Notes under the pieces: model-generated
The model's database searches: none
What the model was told of the DNA's origin: nothing
Seen by the model: only the letters and a program-made list of their open reading frames with translations
Origin: Sphingobacteriales bacterium TSM_CSS
GTDB lineage: Bacteria; Bacteroidota; Bacteroidia; Chitinophagales; UBA2359
DNA length: 38,337 nucleotides
Assembly: GCA_002212985.1 (NCBI GenBank)
Contig: NBMY01000131.1
Location: 1 to 38,337, forward strand
Reading direction: 5' to 3'
Program-made: the position numbers and the translations under genes
Part shown: positions 24,773-33,067 of the stretch, piece after piece
How the letters are laid out: each line of letters begins with the position of its first letter
Numbering within the stretch: the first letter of the stretch is position 1

Positions 24773-25939
24773 TTATTCTTCTTCCAGCCAAAAATCTACC
24801 AGACTGCTGCGGTCAATATAAAGGCTTTGATTTACCAGATGCAAGCCCTGTTTGTGAATAAAGCCGTTCAATTGGGCATGTTTGGCAATATCTAAACTAT
24901 CTTCAATGAGCAACATATTGGTTTCGGCTTTGGCCAACTGTTGAACGCGTTGGGCACGCTTTTTGTCGTTTACCGCCCGTATGTAAATACACAAAATGCG
25001 GCCCGGAAACTGGCGTGCAACCTGCAGGTAAGTATCGGCATCTTTTTCGCCGCTGTCGCCAATTAAAATAAAAGGCAGGTTGGGGTAGGTTTCCAGAATT
25101 TTTACGGTTTCGTTGTATTTGTGTTGTTTAAAAGCTGCCGAAAGTTCATCGTTGCCGGCATGTCCAAAATCGCGCAGCAAGATGGGACCTTTGGGAATGT
25201 GGTTAATGTCCATAAACTCATCAAGCATATCATACAAATTCCACGGGCTGTTTGATACGTAAAAGATGGGGTTTTTGCTGCTGCCGTTTTTACCCTTTCT
25301 TAAAGCCCAGTACAAAGCCGGCGCGCCGCGGAAAGCCAGCCTTGTATAAGCGTTTTTAAACAGCGCTAAGTACAGCATTTTGGTTTTGGAAATGATGTTT
25401 GATTTAATAAGCGTATCGTCAAGATCGCTAATTACGCCATAGTCAGCTAAGTGGTTGGGTACCAGCATTTGACTATAGGCACTTACCGTTTGGTGCTGCT
25501 GTGTATTTGCAACTGCGGCAGGCAGGTCAAATCGGGCATTGTGCCAAATGTTGTTGGAAGGTTGCAGGGAAGAAGACAGCGAACTGTCGAGTTTAAAATA
25601 CCCTTCTTCATCGGTTTGGAGTAAAAAAGTGTTGCCTTCGTAATGTATTTGAAGCGGATGGTGTGGCACTTCATCGCTCTCAAAGCGGTGGTAAGTATTG
25701 AGCAGGTTTCGCCACGGACTGTCTTTGGCAGAGGTAACAATACCTTTACTTTGTAAAATTCGGCCACGGCAATACAAATGCTCCGGCGTTCCATAACCGG
25801 TGTAGGCAATAATTTCGAGTGGCGAAGGATGCGTATTTTTACCCCATTTCCGGTTTTTTACCCGGTCAATTCCCTCTTCGGCCAGGGTTAGCAAACCCGA
25901 AAGCGTTGTTTTAAAACCGTTTCTTTTTTGCTCGTTCAT
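24773..25939 (-). CDS. App1-like phosphatase (DUF2183)
   Basis: A 388-residue soluble protein. The catalytic domain starts with YGVISDLDDTLIKS (about 168-181), the HAD-type DxDxT motif in its App1 form, followed by AFRGAPALYWAL, FYVSNSPWNLYDML with the motif-II Ser, GPILLRDFG and the acidic motif ILIGDSGEKDADTY. In yeast App1 this domain dephosphorylates phosphatidic acid. The first 160 residues form the beta-rich N-terminal region typical of bacterial homologs (IIAYTGYGTPEHLYCRGRIL). The ATG at 25939 is chosen because a TAnnTTTG box ends four bases upstream; the in-frame extension to 25999 would lie inside the promoter. Phospholipid turnover is inferred from the family. Confidence 0.9.
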   Translation of the reverse strand: MNEQKRNGFKTTLSGLLTLAEEGIDRVKNRKWGKNTHPSPLEIIAYTGYGTPEHLYCRGRILQSKGIVTSAKDSPWRNLLNTYHRFESDEVPHHPLQIHYEGNTFLLQTDEEGYFKLDSSLSSSLQPSNNIWHNARFDLPAAVANTQQHQTVSAYSQMLVPNHLADYGVISDLDDTLIKSNIISKTKMLYLALFKNAYTRLAFRGAPALYWALRKGKNGSSKNPIFYVSNSPWNLYDMLDEFMDINHIPKGPILLRDFGHAGNDELSAAFKQHKYNETVKILETYPNLPFILIGDSGEKDADTYLQVARQFPGRILCIYIRAVNDKKRAQRVQQLAKAETNMLLIEDSLDIAKHAQLNGFIHKQGLHLVNQSLYIDRSSLVDFWLEEE

Positions 25940-25943
25940 GTTG

Positions 25944-25972
25944 CAAAGGTACAAAAAGTATGGCAAATACAA
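25944..25972 (-). promoter_or_regulatory. Promoter of the App1-like gene
   Basis: TTG at 25972-25970, an 18-base spacer and an exact TACCTTTG at 25951-25944. The ATG at 25939 follows after four bases, so the transcript would have almost no leader. Confidence 0.6.
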
Positions 25973-26045
25973 CTTTTGCAGCGCATTGCGGCCAACCAAC
26001 CGGTAAATGGTGAATCATAAATTGCAGCATAGCGGGGCAATTTGT

Positions 26046-29000
26046 TTAGCCCGTCTTTCTTTTTTTAAACAATTCTTTCAACTGCCCGAATTTTCGTTTG
26101 TAAGTAATGGCTGCCCCGGTAGTTGGCCGGTACAATTGGCTAAGCTGGTGGTAGCGGTCTTTTCTAAACACGCGGGCTTTTACCTTGCCATCTTTGGTTA
26201 CTTTGTATTCTACGGCCACATCGGGTGCAAGGCTGGCGTTGTTTTGCTGCTGATTGTCGAGGTTTACCGTTCCGCCAACCTGTATGGTCATTCGCTCGTT
26301 GAACAATTGTTGTGAGACTCCGTATTGCAACTCGCGGCTTTTGGTATCGCCGGCTCCTTCCGATTCAACGTTTACCATTATTTCCATGCCTTTAACGTAT
26401 TTGCCGGCCAAGTTGTTCAGTTGGTCAGATACCATTTTGCTTAGGCTGGAATATACAATTTCTTCGGCATCGGGTGTGCCAACGTTGGGCACATTGCTGG
26501 CCGGAATAAAACGGTTAAACATTATCAGCCCGAAACTTTGCTTGTTCAGTTCGGTGTCGTTTTCGCGAATTTGGGCAAGTTTGCGTTCTATAATGGGGTT
26601 TGGTTCTTCCTGAAGTCGGGGCAGCAAAATATTAAAGGCAAGTTTGGGTTCGGCAACGGTGCCTTTTATGCTAAGTGCAACCTGTACGGGTTGTTTCTTT
26701 TTGAGTTTTGAAATTTCCTCTTCCGAAAGTTGGTCGGCAAATTCCGAAACCATGTCATAGGCGGGGGTTTCTATTTGGTAAATGGCGGTAATATTAAAGC
26801 GGGTGGCCATGGGGTCGCCTGCAAAGTTAAGGGTGCTGCCTCTTTCTATGGCAAACTTGCGTTTTACCAAATCGTTCAGGGTCATTTGGTAAGAACCTTG
26901 GTCAATGGTATAATCGCCGGCCACCATTAAATCGCCTTTGGCATTGGTTTCTACGGTCATATTGCCTTCTCCTATGCACGAAAGTTGGTCGCCTGCTGCG
27001 GGGTCAATAACAATATTGAGGCTGGCGTTGCTGTTGGCGGCAAGTTTAAGGGTAAAATTATAGTTAAGGGCGGCAGCTTCGGCTTGTTCCTTTCTTTTTT
27101 GTTCATGCTCATTCATTTTTTGCACCATTGAATCAATTCGGGCATTCTGGCTGCCAAAGGTTACCAATTGTTCTTTTTGTATATTGCTCTCCGATTCGGG
27201 AACCGATACATAAATGTTGGTATTTTTGCCGGTTTCAAAGAATACTTTAATATCGGGACTGTTTGAACTGCCGGTTACCTTCACATCTAAGTTGCCGTTT
27301 ACGGTTCCGTAGGCGGGCATGTCGGGGCTTGTCCCTTTGGTGTTCATGAGTTGCAGGTTGCTTCCCCAGGCGTGCAGGTTCAGATTTATGTTGTCAAAAT
27401 TTTGATGTTCAATATCTGCCTGAAGGTTAAGTGCGCTGCCGGTTTGGTCAATCATTGCCGCGGGTTCCAAATGAAAACCGCCGGGTTCTATGCGCAGTTT
27501 GGCATCCGGTAGCGTGTAGGCGGTTTTGGTGGCGGGCAACTCCATGACTGCATCCTCTAACTGTATGCCGCCGCTTAACTTTGGCGCCGATACAGCGCCT
27601 TCTATGCGTACCTTGCCAAACAAAGTACCGCTAAGGTTGTTTACCGAACCTTCTGCAACAGGTTGCAAACCACCGAGGTCTATTTTTTGAAGGTCTAAAC
27701 CAAGGTTGAGTGCATGAAGGGTGTCGTTGAGGTTGTAGGTGCCCTTGAGCATAGCCTGATGGTACAACCCCGATAAGCTAAGGTCTATGGGAACTATACC
27801 TGTTTTATCATACCGGGTTTGCAGTTGCAGGTTGCCCAGTTCTGCGCCTTCATAGTTCAACTGGTCAATAAGCAGTTGTGCTGCCACACTCATATCTCCT
27901 GTGGGGTTGGTAATTTCCACATTGCCGTTCAAATGACCACTCAGGTATAGCGAATCGGTTCCGGCAAGGCTGCCTAATTCTTGCAGGCTAAAATTGCTCA
28001 AGGCTACCAGCAGCGGCGATACAGCGTTGCCGGGTTCTTTGTTGTTAATACTCAACTGCCCGTTTCCATAGCCCAGCCTGAAATTACGGGCTTCCACACC
28101 ATCGGCAGAAAGGGTAAGGGCGTTATCGGGTTTTACCTGCCATACTTTGTTATTTAGCACCAGGGTATCATCCAGCAGTTGTACTGTATAGGCATTGCCG
28201 TTTATGGCGGCCAGCAGGTTTTTCAGTTCAAGGGCAATGCCGGTGGTATCGGTTTGCACGCGCATGTTTAGCAGCAGGCTGTCATTTGTCATGTTTATGC
28301 CCAAATCGGCTCCCGGTAATATGGTTTCGGTGGTATCTGATTGGATATGCAGTTGTTTCACTTGTACCGAACTGACCAGCCTGCCGCTTTCATTGCCCGA
28401 TGTAAGGTTGGCACGTTCCAGCAGGTAGGTATCATAGGCGGCATTGCGTACCTGTACGGTGGTTTCAAAAATGTTGGCGGTTTCGTCAATTTTACCGCTC
28501 AGGGTGCAGGTATCTAAGCGTTTCAGTTCGGGCACAAACAGTTGTTGCAGCAGGGCAATGTCTTTCATTTTCAGGCTGAAATCGGCCTGCTGCGGCAGCG
28601 TATAGTTGGTAAAAGTATCGGGAAAAGCACGGTAATAGCGGTTAATGGTGCGCATGATGCCCGAAGCCAGCATATCGGGTTTAAACCTGCCCAAAAGGTT
28701 GGCATCGGCAATATCCGATTGAATATCAATTTTTTTTGCGTTGTTTTTTTTCGAAATATTTATTTTGGCTTCTTTCAGTATGCGGGTAGTATCTTTACGG
28801 GTAAAGCGGGTATTGTTCAGCTCAAGCGTACCGGTAATATTTTCGGCGCTGTTGCCCTGCAGGTTGGTTTTTAATTGTGTGCCAAGGGTATAATCCCAAG
28901 CATACAAGCCCAAGGCGGTGGTGTTGAGGTGCTGCAGGTTGGCAGTTGCCGCAATTTGAGGCAAGTTGTTTCTAAGGTTGGCGTTGGCTTGCAATTGTAT

Positions 29001-30764
29001 TTGCAGGGCGGGGTCGTTTACTTCAACATTGGCGGTATAAATGTTGCGGTCTAAATTAAGGTTCAGTAGGGCGTTTTGGTAGTTGTAGCCCATCAGTTGC
29101 GCCTGTTGGAGGTTAACCTGTGCCGTGCCGGTAATTTTTTCGGGATTGGTATCTTGCAGGTCGAAATTGGCCTGAAGCGTTACCTGCCCGATGAGCGAAT
29201 CCATTTCTGCCATTTTTCCCGCTTCAAACCGGTGCAAGGCAACTTTGCCGCTGTATTTCATGGGTTCGGTTAGGTGCACAGCTACATCGGCATCAATATT
29301 GCCGGCATCAGAAATAAGGTTAGCCAATACTTTGGCATGGTTCATACTGCCGCTTAGGTTGCCGGAAAGTTGCGCCTTGCCCAATGTTGCCATTTGCGGC
29401 GGTATGAGAGAGGGGTAAAAAACAGCGCACAATGCTTTGTATGAGCTGTTAACCCATAGGTTTTTAATATTGTATTGCAGATTTTTACTGTCGGTTGGGT
29501 GGGTAAGCGCAATGGTTTTTGCCTTTACCGTATTATTGCCTAATTGTACCTCTGTATTTTGGAGCAACAGATTGCCGAGCGTACCACTTAAATTAGTTTG
29601 GGCAGTAAGGGTTGCATTGGCCGGTTTTAGCAGGTGGTAGCTTTTTACATCGGGGTAGAGCAGGAACAGGTCTTGCTCGTGCAATTGCAATTGGGGCAGG
29701 TTGAGGGCAAGCGTAACGCTGTCGGGTTGGTTGGTAAAGGCATCGGTATTGGGGTAAAGCGCCTGAAAATCTGCCTTGATAACCGATTTTGGCGTTTCGA
29801 AAACAAGGTCGGACAGGGTAACTCCCTTCGGGGTATATTGTACCGATGCGCCCAACTGTTTACAAACAAACCCCGAATGCTCGGCAAAAGCAAGTTGTTG
29901 CAGTTGCAATTGAATAGTATCGCCGGCATACCGAAGGTTGGTAATTGCTGTTTCAAAGTCATTTACCGACATGTTGGCAGGGTCAATACCACCGTTGTTG
30001 GCCGGGTTTTGGGTGTGATCGGTATAGTTAAGGCAAATGCCCTGTGCATTAAGGTTGCCTATGAGCGCCTGCATAGCAGGGGTTTGCGTTGCAGTATTGG
30101 GTGGTGGTGCGTTGGGTTGCGGTATGGTTGCCAATAACAGGCTATCTGGCGTGTAGAGGTCAAGAGAAATTTGCCCGTTTTCTAAAAGCAGCCGGTTAAG
30201 GTCAAAAACAGAGCGGTTAAGGTCGAGGCGGTTAAAGGTAAGGGCGGCTTTATCTAAATAGAGTTGCAGGTTTTGCCCGCCCGGCGCATCGGCATATTTT
30301 AGCCGGGTGTTGTGGAGTTGTATTTGGTGTATATGCAGCCAAAGGGGCAGAGTATCGGTGGTTTGAGTTGTAGTTGCAGTATCTTCGCCAAGCAAAAAAT
30401 CGTAATTAAAAGCCGTTTGTCCTTTGTTGCGGTACAGGTTTACCACTGCGCCGGTAAGGTTTATGTTGCCAATGACCAATTTTGGTTGCAGCAAACTCCA
30501 CAGGTTTATATCTATGGTTAGGTTGTTAAAAGCGCAAAGCGTATCGTTCTGTTTATCGGCAATAAAAAAGTTTTCGGCCTCAATTTGGTTTAAGAACTTA
30601 ATTTTTACGCTTTCTATGCTTGTATTTACGCCGTATGTATGGGCAAGGTATGCCATGGCTTTTTGGGCAAGCCATGTTTGCGTACCGGGCTGCCGCACCA
30701 GCCAAACGGCTGTAAGCGCCAACACCAGCAGGGTTAGCAATATGCCGAATACTATTTTTTTCAA
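26046..30764 (-). CDS. tamB: TamB-like translocation/assembly protein (DUF490)
   Basis: A 1572-residue protein with an N-terminal anchor helix (IVFGILLTLLVLALTAVWLV) and a very long repetitive beta-rich body of AsmA/TamB type. The C-terminal 350 residues are the conserved DUF490/TamB domain: VTGSSNSPDIKVFFE, MTVETNAKGDLMVAGDYTI, FAGDPMATRFNITAIY, KGTVAEPKLAF and the final GKVKARVFRKDRYHQL. TamB-family proteins span the periplasm and are thought to carry phospholipids or assist outer-membrane protein insertion. In Bacteroidota a BamA/TamA homolog often lies next to tamB; none is visible here. No in-frame ATG or GTG precedes the anchor, so the start is TTG at 30764, followed by KKIV. Confidence 0.92.
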   Translation of the reverse strand: MKKIVFGILLTLLVLALTAVWLVRQPGTQTWLAQKAMAYLAHTYGVNTSIESVKIKFLNQIEAENFFIADKQNDTLCAFNNLTIDINLWSLLQPKLVIGNINLTGAVVNLYRNKGQTAFNYDFLLGEDTATTTQTTDTLPLWLHIHQIQLHNTRLKYADAPGGQNLQLYLDKAALTFNRLDLNRSVFDLNRLLLENGQISLDLYTPDSLLLATIPQPNAPPPNTATQTPAMQALIGNLNAQGICLNYTDHTQNPANNGGIDPANMSVNDFETAITNLRYAGDTIQLQLQQLAFAEHSGFVCKQLGASVQYTPKGVTLSDLVFETPKSVIKADFQALYPNTDAFTNQPDSVTLALNLPQLQLHEQDLFLLYPDVKSYHLLKPANATLTAQTNLSGTLGNLLLQNTEVQLGNNTVKAKTIALTHPTDSKNLQYNIKNLWVNSSYKALCAVFYPSLIPPQMATLGKAQLSGNLSGSMNHAKVLANLISDAGNIDADVAVHLTEPMKYSGKVALHRFEAGKMAEMDSLIGQVTLQANFDLQDTNPEKITGTAQVNLQQAQLMGYNYQNALLNLNLDRNIYTANVEVNDPALQIQLQANANLRNNLPQIAATANLQHLNTTALGLYAWDYTLGTQLKTNLQGNSAENITGTLELNNTRFTRKDTTRILKEAKINISKKNNAKKIDIQSDIADANLLGRFKPDMLASGIMRTINRYYRAFPDTFTNYTLPQQADFSLKMKDIALLQQLFVPELKRLDTCTLSGKIDETANIFETTVQVRNAAYDTYLLERANLTSGNESGRLVSSVQVKQLHIQSDTTETILPGADLGINMTNDSLLLNMRVQTDTTGIALELKNLLAAINGNAYTVQLLDDTLVLNNKVWQVKPDNALTLSADGVEARNFRLGYGNGQLSINNKEPGNAVSPLLVALSNFSLQELGSLAGTDSLYLSGHLNGNVEITNPTGDMSVAAQLLIDQLNYEGAELGNLQLQTRYDKTGIVPIDLSLSGLYHQAMLKGTYNLNDTLHALNLGLDLQKIDLGGLQPVAEGSVNNLSGTLFGKVRIEGAVSAPKLSGGIQLEDAVMELPATKTAYTLPDAKLRIEPGGFHLEPAAMIDQTGSALNLQADIEHQNFDNINLNLHAWGSNLQLMNTKGTSPDMPAYGTVNGNLDVKVTGSSNSPDIKVFFETGKNTNIYVSVPESESNIQKEQLVTFGSQNARIDSMVQKMNEHEQKRKEQAEAAALNYNFTLKLAANSNASLNIVIDPAAGDQLSCIGEGNMTVETNAKGDLMVAGDYTIDQGSYQMTLNDLVKRKFAIERGSTLNFAGDPMATRFNITAIYQIETPAYDMVSEFADQLSEEEISKLKKKQPVQVALSIKGTVAEPKLAFNILLPRLQEEPNPIIERKLAQIRENDTELNKQSFGLIMFNRFIPASNVPNVGTPDAEEIVYSSLSKMVSDQLNNLAGKYVKGMEIMVNVESEGAGDTKSRELQYGVSQQLFNERMTIQVGGTVNLDNQQQNNASLAPDVAVEYKVTKDGKVKARVFRKDRYHQLSQLYRPTTGAAITYKRKFGQLKELFKKRKTG

Positions 30765-30795
30765 GCTAAGGGCGGTTATACGGTTTACGGCAGAA

Positions 30796-30803
30796 CAAAG
30801 TTA
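30796..30803 (-). promoter_or_regulatory. -7 promoter element, TAACTTTG
   Basis: Exact match to TAnnTTTG, 31 bases upstream of the TTG start of tamB. It supports that unusual start. No -33 TTG at normal spacing. Confidence 0.5.
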
Positions 30804-31088
30804 AGCAATGTTTATTAGAGTTCATTTATGTTTAACACAATGCACCTAAATTTCATGTGGATTTATTCCCCTTTTGGTTGTTAAAAAAAGAAGTGTATTT
30901 CCTTTTCGGGTAAATGTTTGTATGCTGTTGGGTAATACATGCTGCCTAATTGTTCTAATCTGCCTTACTACCCGCTTTCGCAAGGTTTATCCTTGTCAAC
31001 ATACAAGGCACAGCCTTGCGCAAGCAAAGTAAGTTTAGCACTCCGCAGCGCTGTAGGCACAAGCGGGGCGCAGTAATTAAAAATGCGG
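30804..31088. other. Intergenic region upstream of tamB
   Basis: This stretch has no recognised gene. A 60-codon open frame at 30968-31150 (minus) has no known domain and overlaps the remnant at 31089 in another frame. The main structure is the inverted-repeat cluster at 30979-31020. Confidence 0.4.
30979..31020. repeat. Nested inverted repeats
   Basis: CGCAAGG (30979-30985) pairs with CCTTGCG (31014-31020), and inside it CCTTGT (30991-30996) pairs with ACAAGG (31003-31008). The arms are related, so alternative pairings are possible. It could be a dispersed palindromic element; a genome-wide copy count would tell. Confidence 0.4.
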
Positions 31089-31244
31089 TTACCGCTGTAT
31101 GAGCAGTTTTTGGCGTTGGGTAGCGCCGTTTTTATACCATGCCTCTGCAATATACAAGCCGGCGGGTATTTGCCACTCGCAATGCTCGCCCGTAAGCAGG
31201 CTTAGCAGGGCGCAGGCGGCGGCGGGTTGGTAGGTGCGGTGCAT
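31089..31244 (-). pseudogene. Remnant of a T9SS-secreted protein (sorting-domain tail)
   Basis: Fifty-one codons from the ATG at 31244 to TAA read ALLSLLTGEHCEWQIP and then AGLYIAEAWYKNG and QKLLIQR. The first part matches ALLNLLTGEPFEWLVP just before the sorting domain of the giant protein at 33068-38122; the second part is the end of a T9SS type A sorting domain (PAGLYI, final KLLIQ). The first half of the sorting domain and everything upstream are missing. No signal peptide is present, so it cannot be an exported protein by itself. I read it as the deleted 3' end of a paralog of the giant gene. Confidence 0.7.
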
Positions 31245-31328
31245 AGGGGAGTGTTTTGCGGTGAATAGATATTTGGTAAAACAAACGTAAGTTGCGGTGA
31301 AAGGGTTGTTTGGGAGGGGCTTGTATTT

Positions 31329-31361
31329 AAACCTTATAGGCTTTTAAAACCTATAAGGTTT
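31329..31361 (-). terminator. Perfect 12-bp hairpin after the T9SS propeller gene
   Basis: AAACCTTATAGG and CCTATAAGGTTT are separated by nine bases. It lies about 73 bases beyond the stop of the gene at 31434 and probably ends its transcript, though no long T run follows on this strand. It could also be a dispersed palindrome. Confidence 0.45.
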
Positions 31362-31374
31362 GATTTCTATGCGG

Positions 31375-31429
31375 TACAAGTACCGCCGCTACCGATGCGA
31401 TACAGTACAAGTACCACAGCTACCGATGC
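31375..31429. repeat. Two-copy direct repeat, 31-bp period
   Basis: A 24-base unit beginning TACAAGTACC and ending CTACCGATGC occurs at 31375-31398 and 31406-31429 with two mismatches. It abuts the stop of the gene at 31434. Two copies are too few for a CRISPR array. Confidence 0.6.
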
Positions 31430-31433
31430 TGCG

Positions 31434-32972
31434 CTACCGCACCACCGCTACCTTCCCCCTTGCCACCACTGTGCCCCCTTGCTCGGCGGTGTAGAGATAA
31501 ATACCGGGCGGCAGGGGCGGCGTTTGTAGGGGGGTGAAAATGGCAGATGGCGGCAGCGTTTGGGTGGCGATATGCCTGCCGTGTACATCATACAGGTGTA
31601 GGGTGGCGGCGGGGGTGGCGGGCAGGTTGTAAAATACCGCCAACTCACCATACCCCAACCATGCTACCTTTACCGGCGACACAGCTACCCCACTGCCTGC
31701 CTGCGGCGAGGGTGGCGACTCTATGCCCGTAACCACCGAGTGAACAATGGTGCTATCATTACAGCCCCCCTCGCCAAAACAGCCCATACTGTTTACCTTC
31801 AGCAATACTGCCTGCCCTTTCCAGATGCCCGTTACCGGATCGGGGCGGTTGGCGTAGCCGGTGGCTATGATGTCGCCGTGGGCATCTTCGGTAAGGGCAA
31901 ATAACAGCATAAACTGCGCCAGCGATTCCCAATATACGTACTCGCGCATCCATTTTAACTCGCCGTTGGGCGATAAACGAAATAGCCAACAGGTGGGATT
32001 GCCGGTAAGCGCAAAATTGCCGGTGTAGCCACAGCCTATAATATCGCCATTGGCACATACATATAAGTCTTGTATGTTGCGAACATAATCAGAACTGATG
32101 AAAGTATATTGCCAGTCAATATTACCGTCTGTATCGTAACTTCTTACAAAGTAACTGCCCCTATTCTCTGTTATTCCGCCTAATGAATCTACCCAACTTG
32201 CTACAAAATGACCATTTTTTAGGTTTGCTAAGTGAATGGGGGGGAGTGCTACGCCTATGTTATTTATAGGTTGCTCCCAGATGGTGTTACCTATGGTGTC
32301 TGTTTTGCGGAGGAAGCCGTATATTTTATCGGGTTCGTTTTGTGCGCCTATGCCTAAGATGTACTCCTGCGCGGGGAGGAGGAGGATTTCGGTACTACTG
32401 TTAAAGGTATAATCATCAATCGCTAAAATAGTGTCTTGCCTTATAACCATCAAGTTTGTATCTAATTTAAGTAAGAGGTTATCAAGACTTGAAGTGTTGC
32501 TGCCAAATGTAGTGAACGAAATTATGTGTCCGCCATTTAATATGCTAAATGGCGCACTATTCTGTAGTTCATTTCCATGAGACAAACTTCGTATACTATC
32601 ACCCGTAGAACTTATAATGGTATACAAGTCCTGACTGCTTAGTGTAGGGGTGTAATGCCCCCCACTTATTAGGTAACTTCCATTAGGCAGTTCTATTAGG
32701 TTATTGACACCTGAGTCATATGGGTATGTATAAAATGCGTTACTCCACTGCAAATTTCCGGCTAAATCGGTCTTTAATATGCCACTACCACTTAATATAG
32801 TAATTGAACCGGTCATCAATATATAGCCCGTTTCATCAGCTAATATGTCTAAGCCGTTATCTGAACTGGTACCGGTGATGCTTATGGTCTTTATGTAGTA
32901 ATCCTGTGCAAACAATTGGCATTGGTATAAAAAGAAGAAAATAAATATAAATACAAATTTGTGCTTTTTCAT
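31434..32972 (-). CDS. T9SS-secreted beta-propeller-like protein
   Basis: A 512-residue protein. From the ATG at 32972 it has a strong signal peptide (MKKHKFVFIFIFF to LFAQ); the longer TTG start at 32996 is rejected. The body has repeated units of the kind GNLQW, GNTIWEQP, GNIDWQYTF and GELKWMREY, each followed by a GGxD/GDIIATGY-type strand, as in PQQ-like or delta-60 propeller repeats of secreted Bacteroidota proteins. The last 80 residues form a T9SS type A sorting domain (VSPVKV, LHLYDVHGRHIATQTL, LPPGIYLYTAEQGG, KVAVVR). It should therefore be exported by PorU-type secretion and attached to the surface or released. Ligand or enzymatic role is unknown. A long hairpin separates it from the giant gene upstream. 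Confidence 0.85.
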   Translation of the reverse strand: MKKHKFVFIFIFFFLYQCQLFAQDYYIKTISITGTSSDNGLDILADETGYILMTGSITILSGSGILKTDLAGNLQWSNAFYTYPYDSGVNNLIELPNGSYLISGGHYTPTLSSQDLYTIISSTGDSIRSLSHGNELQNSAPFSILNGGHIISFTTFGSNTSSLDNLLLKLDTNLMVIRQDTILAIDDYTFNSSTEILLLPAQEYILGIGAQNEPDKIYGFLRKTDTIGNTIWEQPINNIGVALPPIHLANLKNGHFVASWVDSLGGITENRGSYFVRSYDTDGNIDWQYTFISSDYVRNIQDLYVCANGDIIGCGYTGNFALTGNPTCWLFRLSPNGELKWMREYVYWESLAQFMLLFALTEDAHGDIIATGYANRPDPVTGIWKGQAVLLKVNSMGCFGEGGCNDSTIVHSVVTGIESPPSPQAGSGVAVSPVKVAWLGYGELAVFYNLPATPAATLHLYDVHGRHIATQTLPPSAIFTPLQTPPLPPGIYLYTAEQGGTVVARGKVAVVR

Positions 32973-33000
32973 TTCAGTAGATTTATTGTTTGCCAATAAG

Positions 33001-33050
33001 TATTCTTGCGGCAGCCCTTAGTAATTAAACTAAGGGCTGCCACAAGAATA
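33001..33050 (-). terminator. 21-bp inverted repeat, probable terminator of the giant T9SS gene
   Basis: Two 21-base arms (33001-33021 and 33030-33050) pair with one mismatch around the 8-base loop TAATTAAA. The core is GCAGCCCTTAG/CTAAGGGCTGC. It starts 18 bases after the stop of the gene at 33068. On the minus strand the arm is followed by CTTATT, a weak T stretch, so a role as an insertion-type palindrome is not excluded. Confidence 0.6.
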
Positions 33051-33067
33051 TTCCTCTTTATTAGTGG

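Noticed and set aside
30968-31150. 60-codon minus-strand open frame (LTLLAQGCALYVDKDKPCESG-like end)
   Set aside because: It overlaps the sorting-tail relic in another frame and consists mostly of the inverted-repeat cluster; I cannot support a real gene.
31375-31429. CRISPR-like repeat
   Set aside because: Only two copies, a seven-base gap instead of a spacer, and no cas genes.
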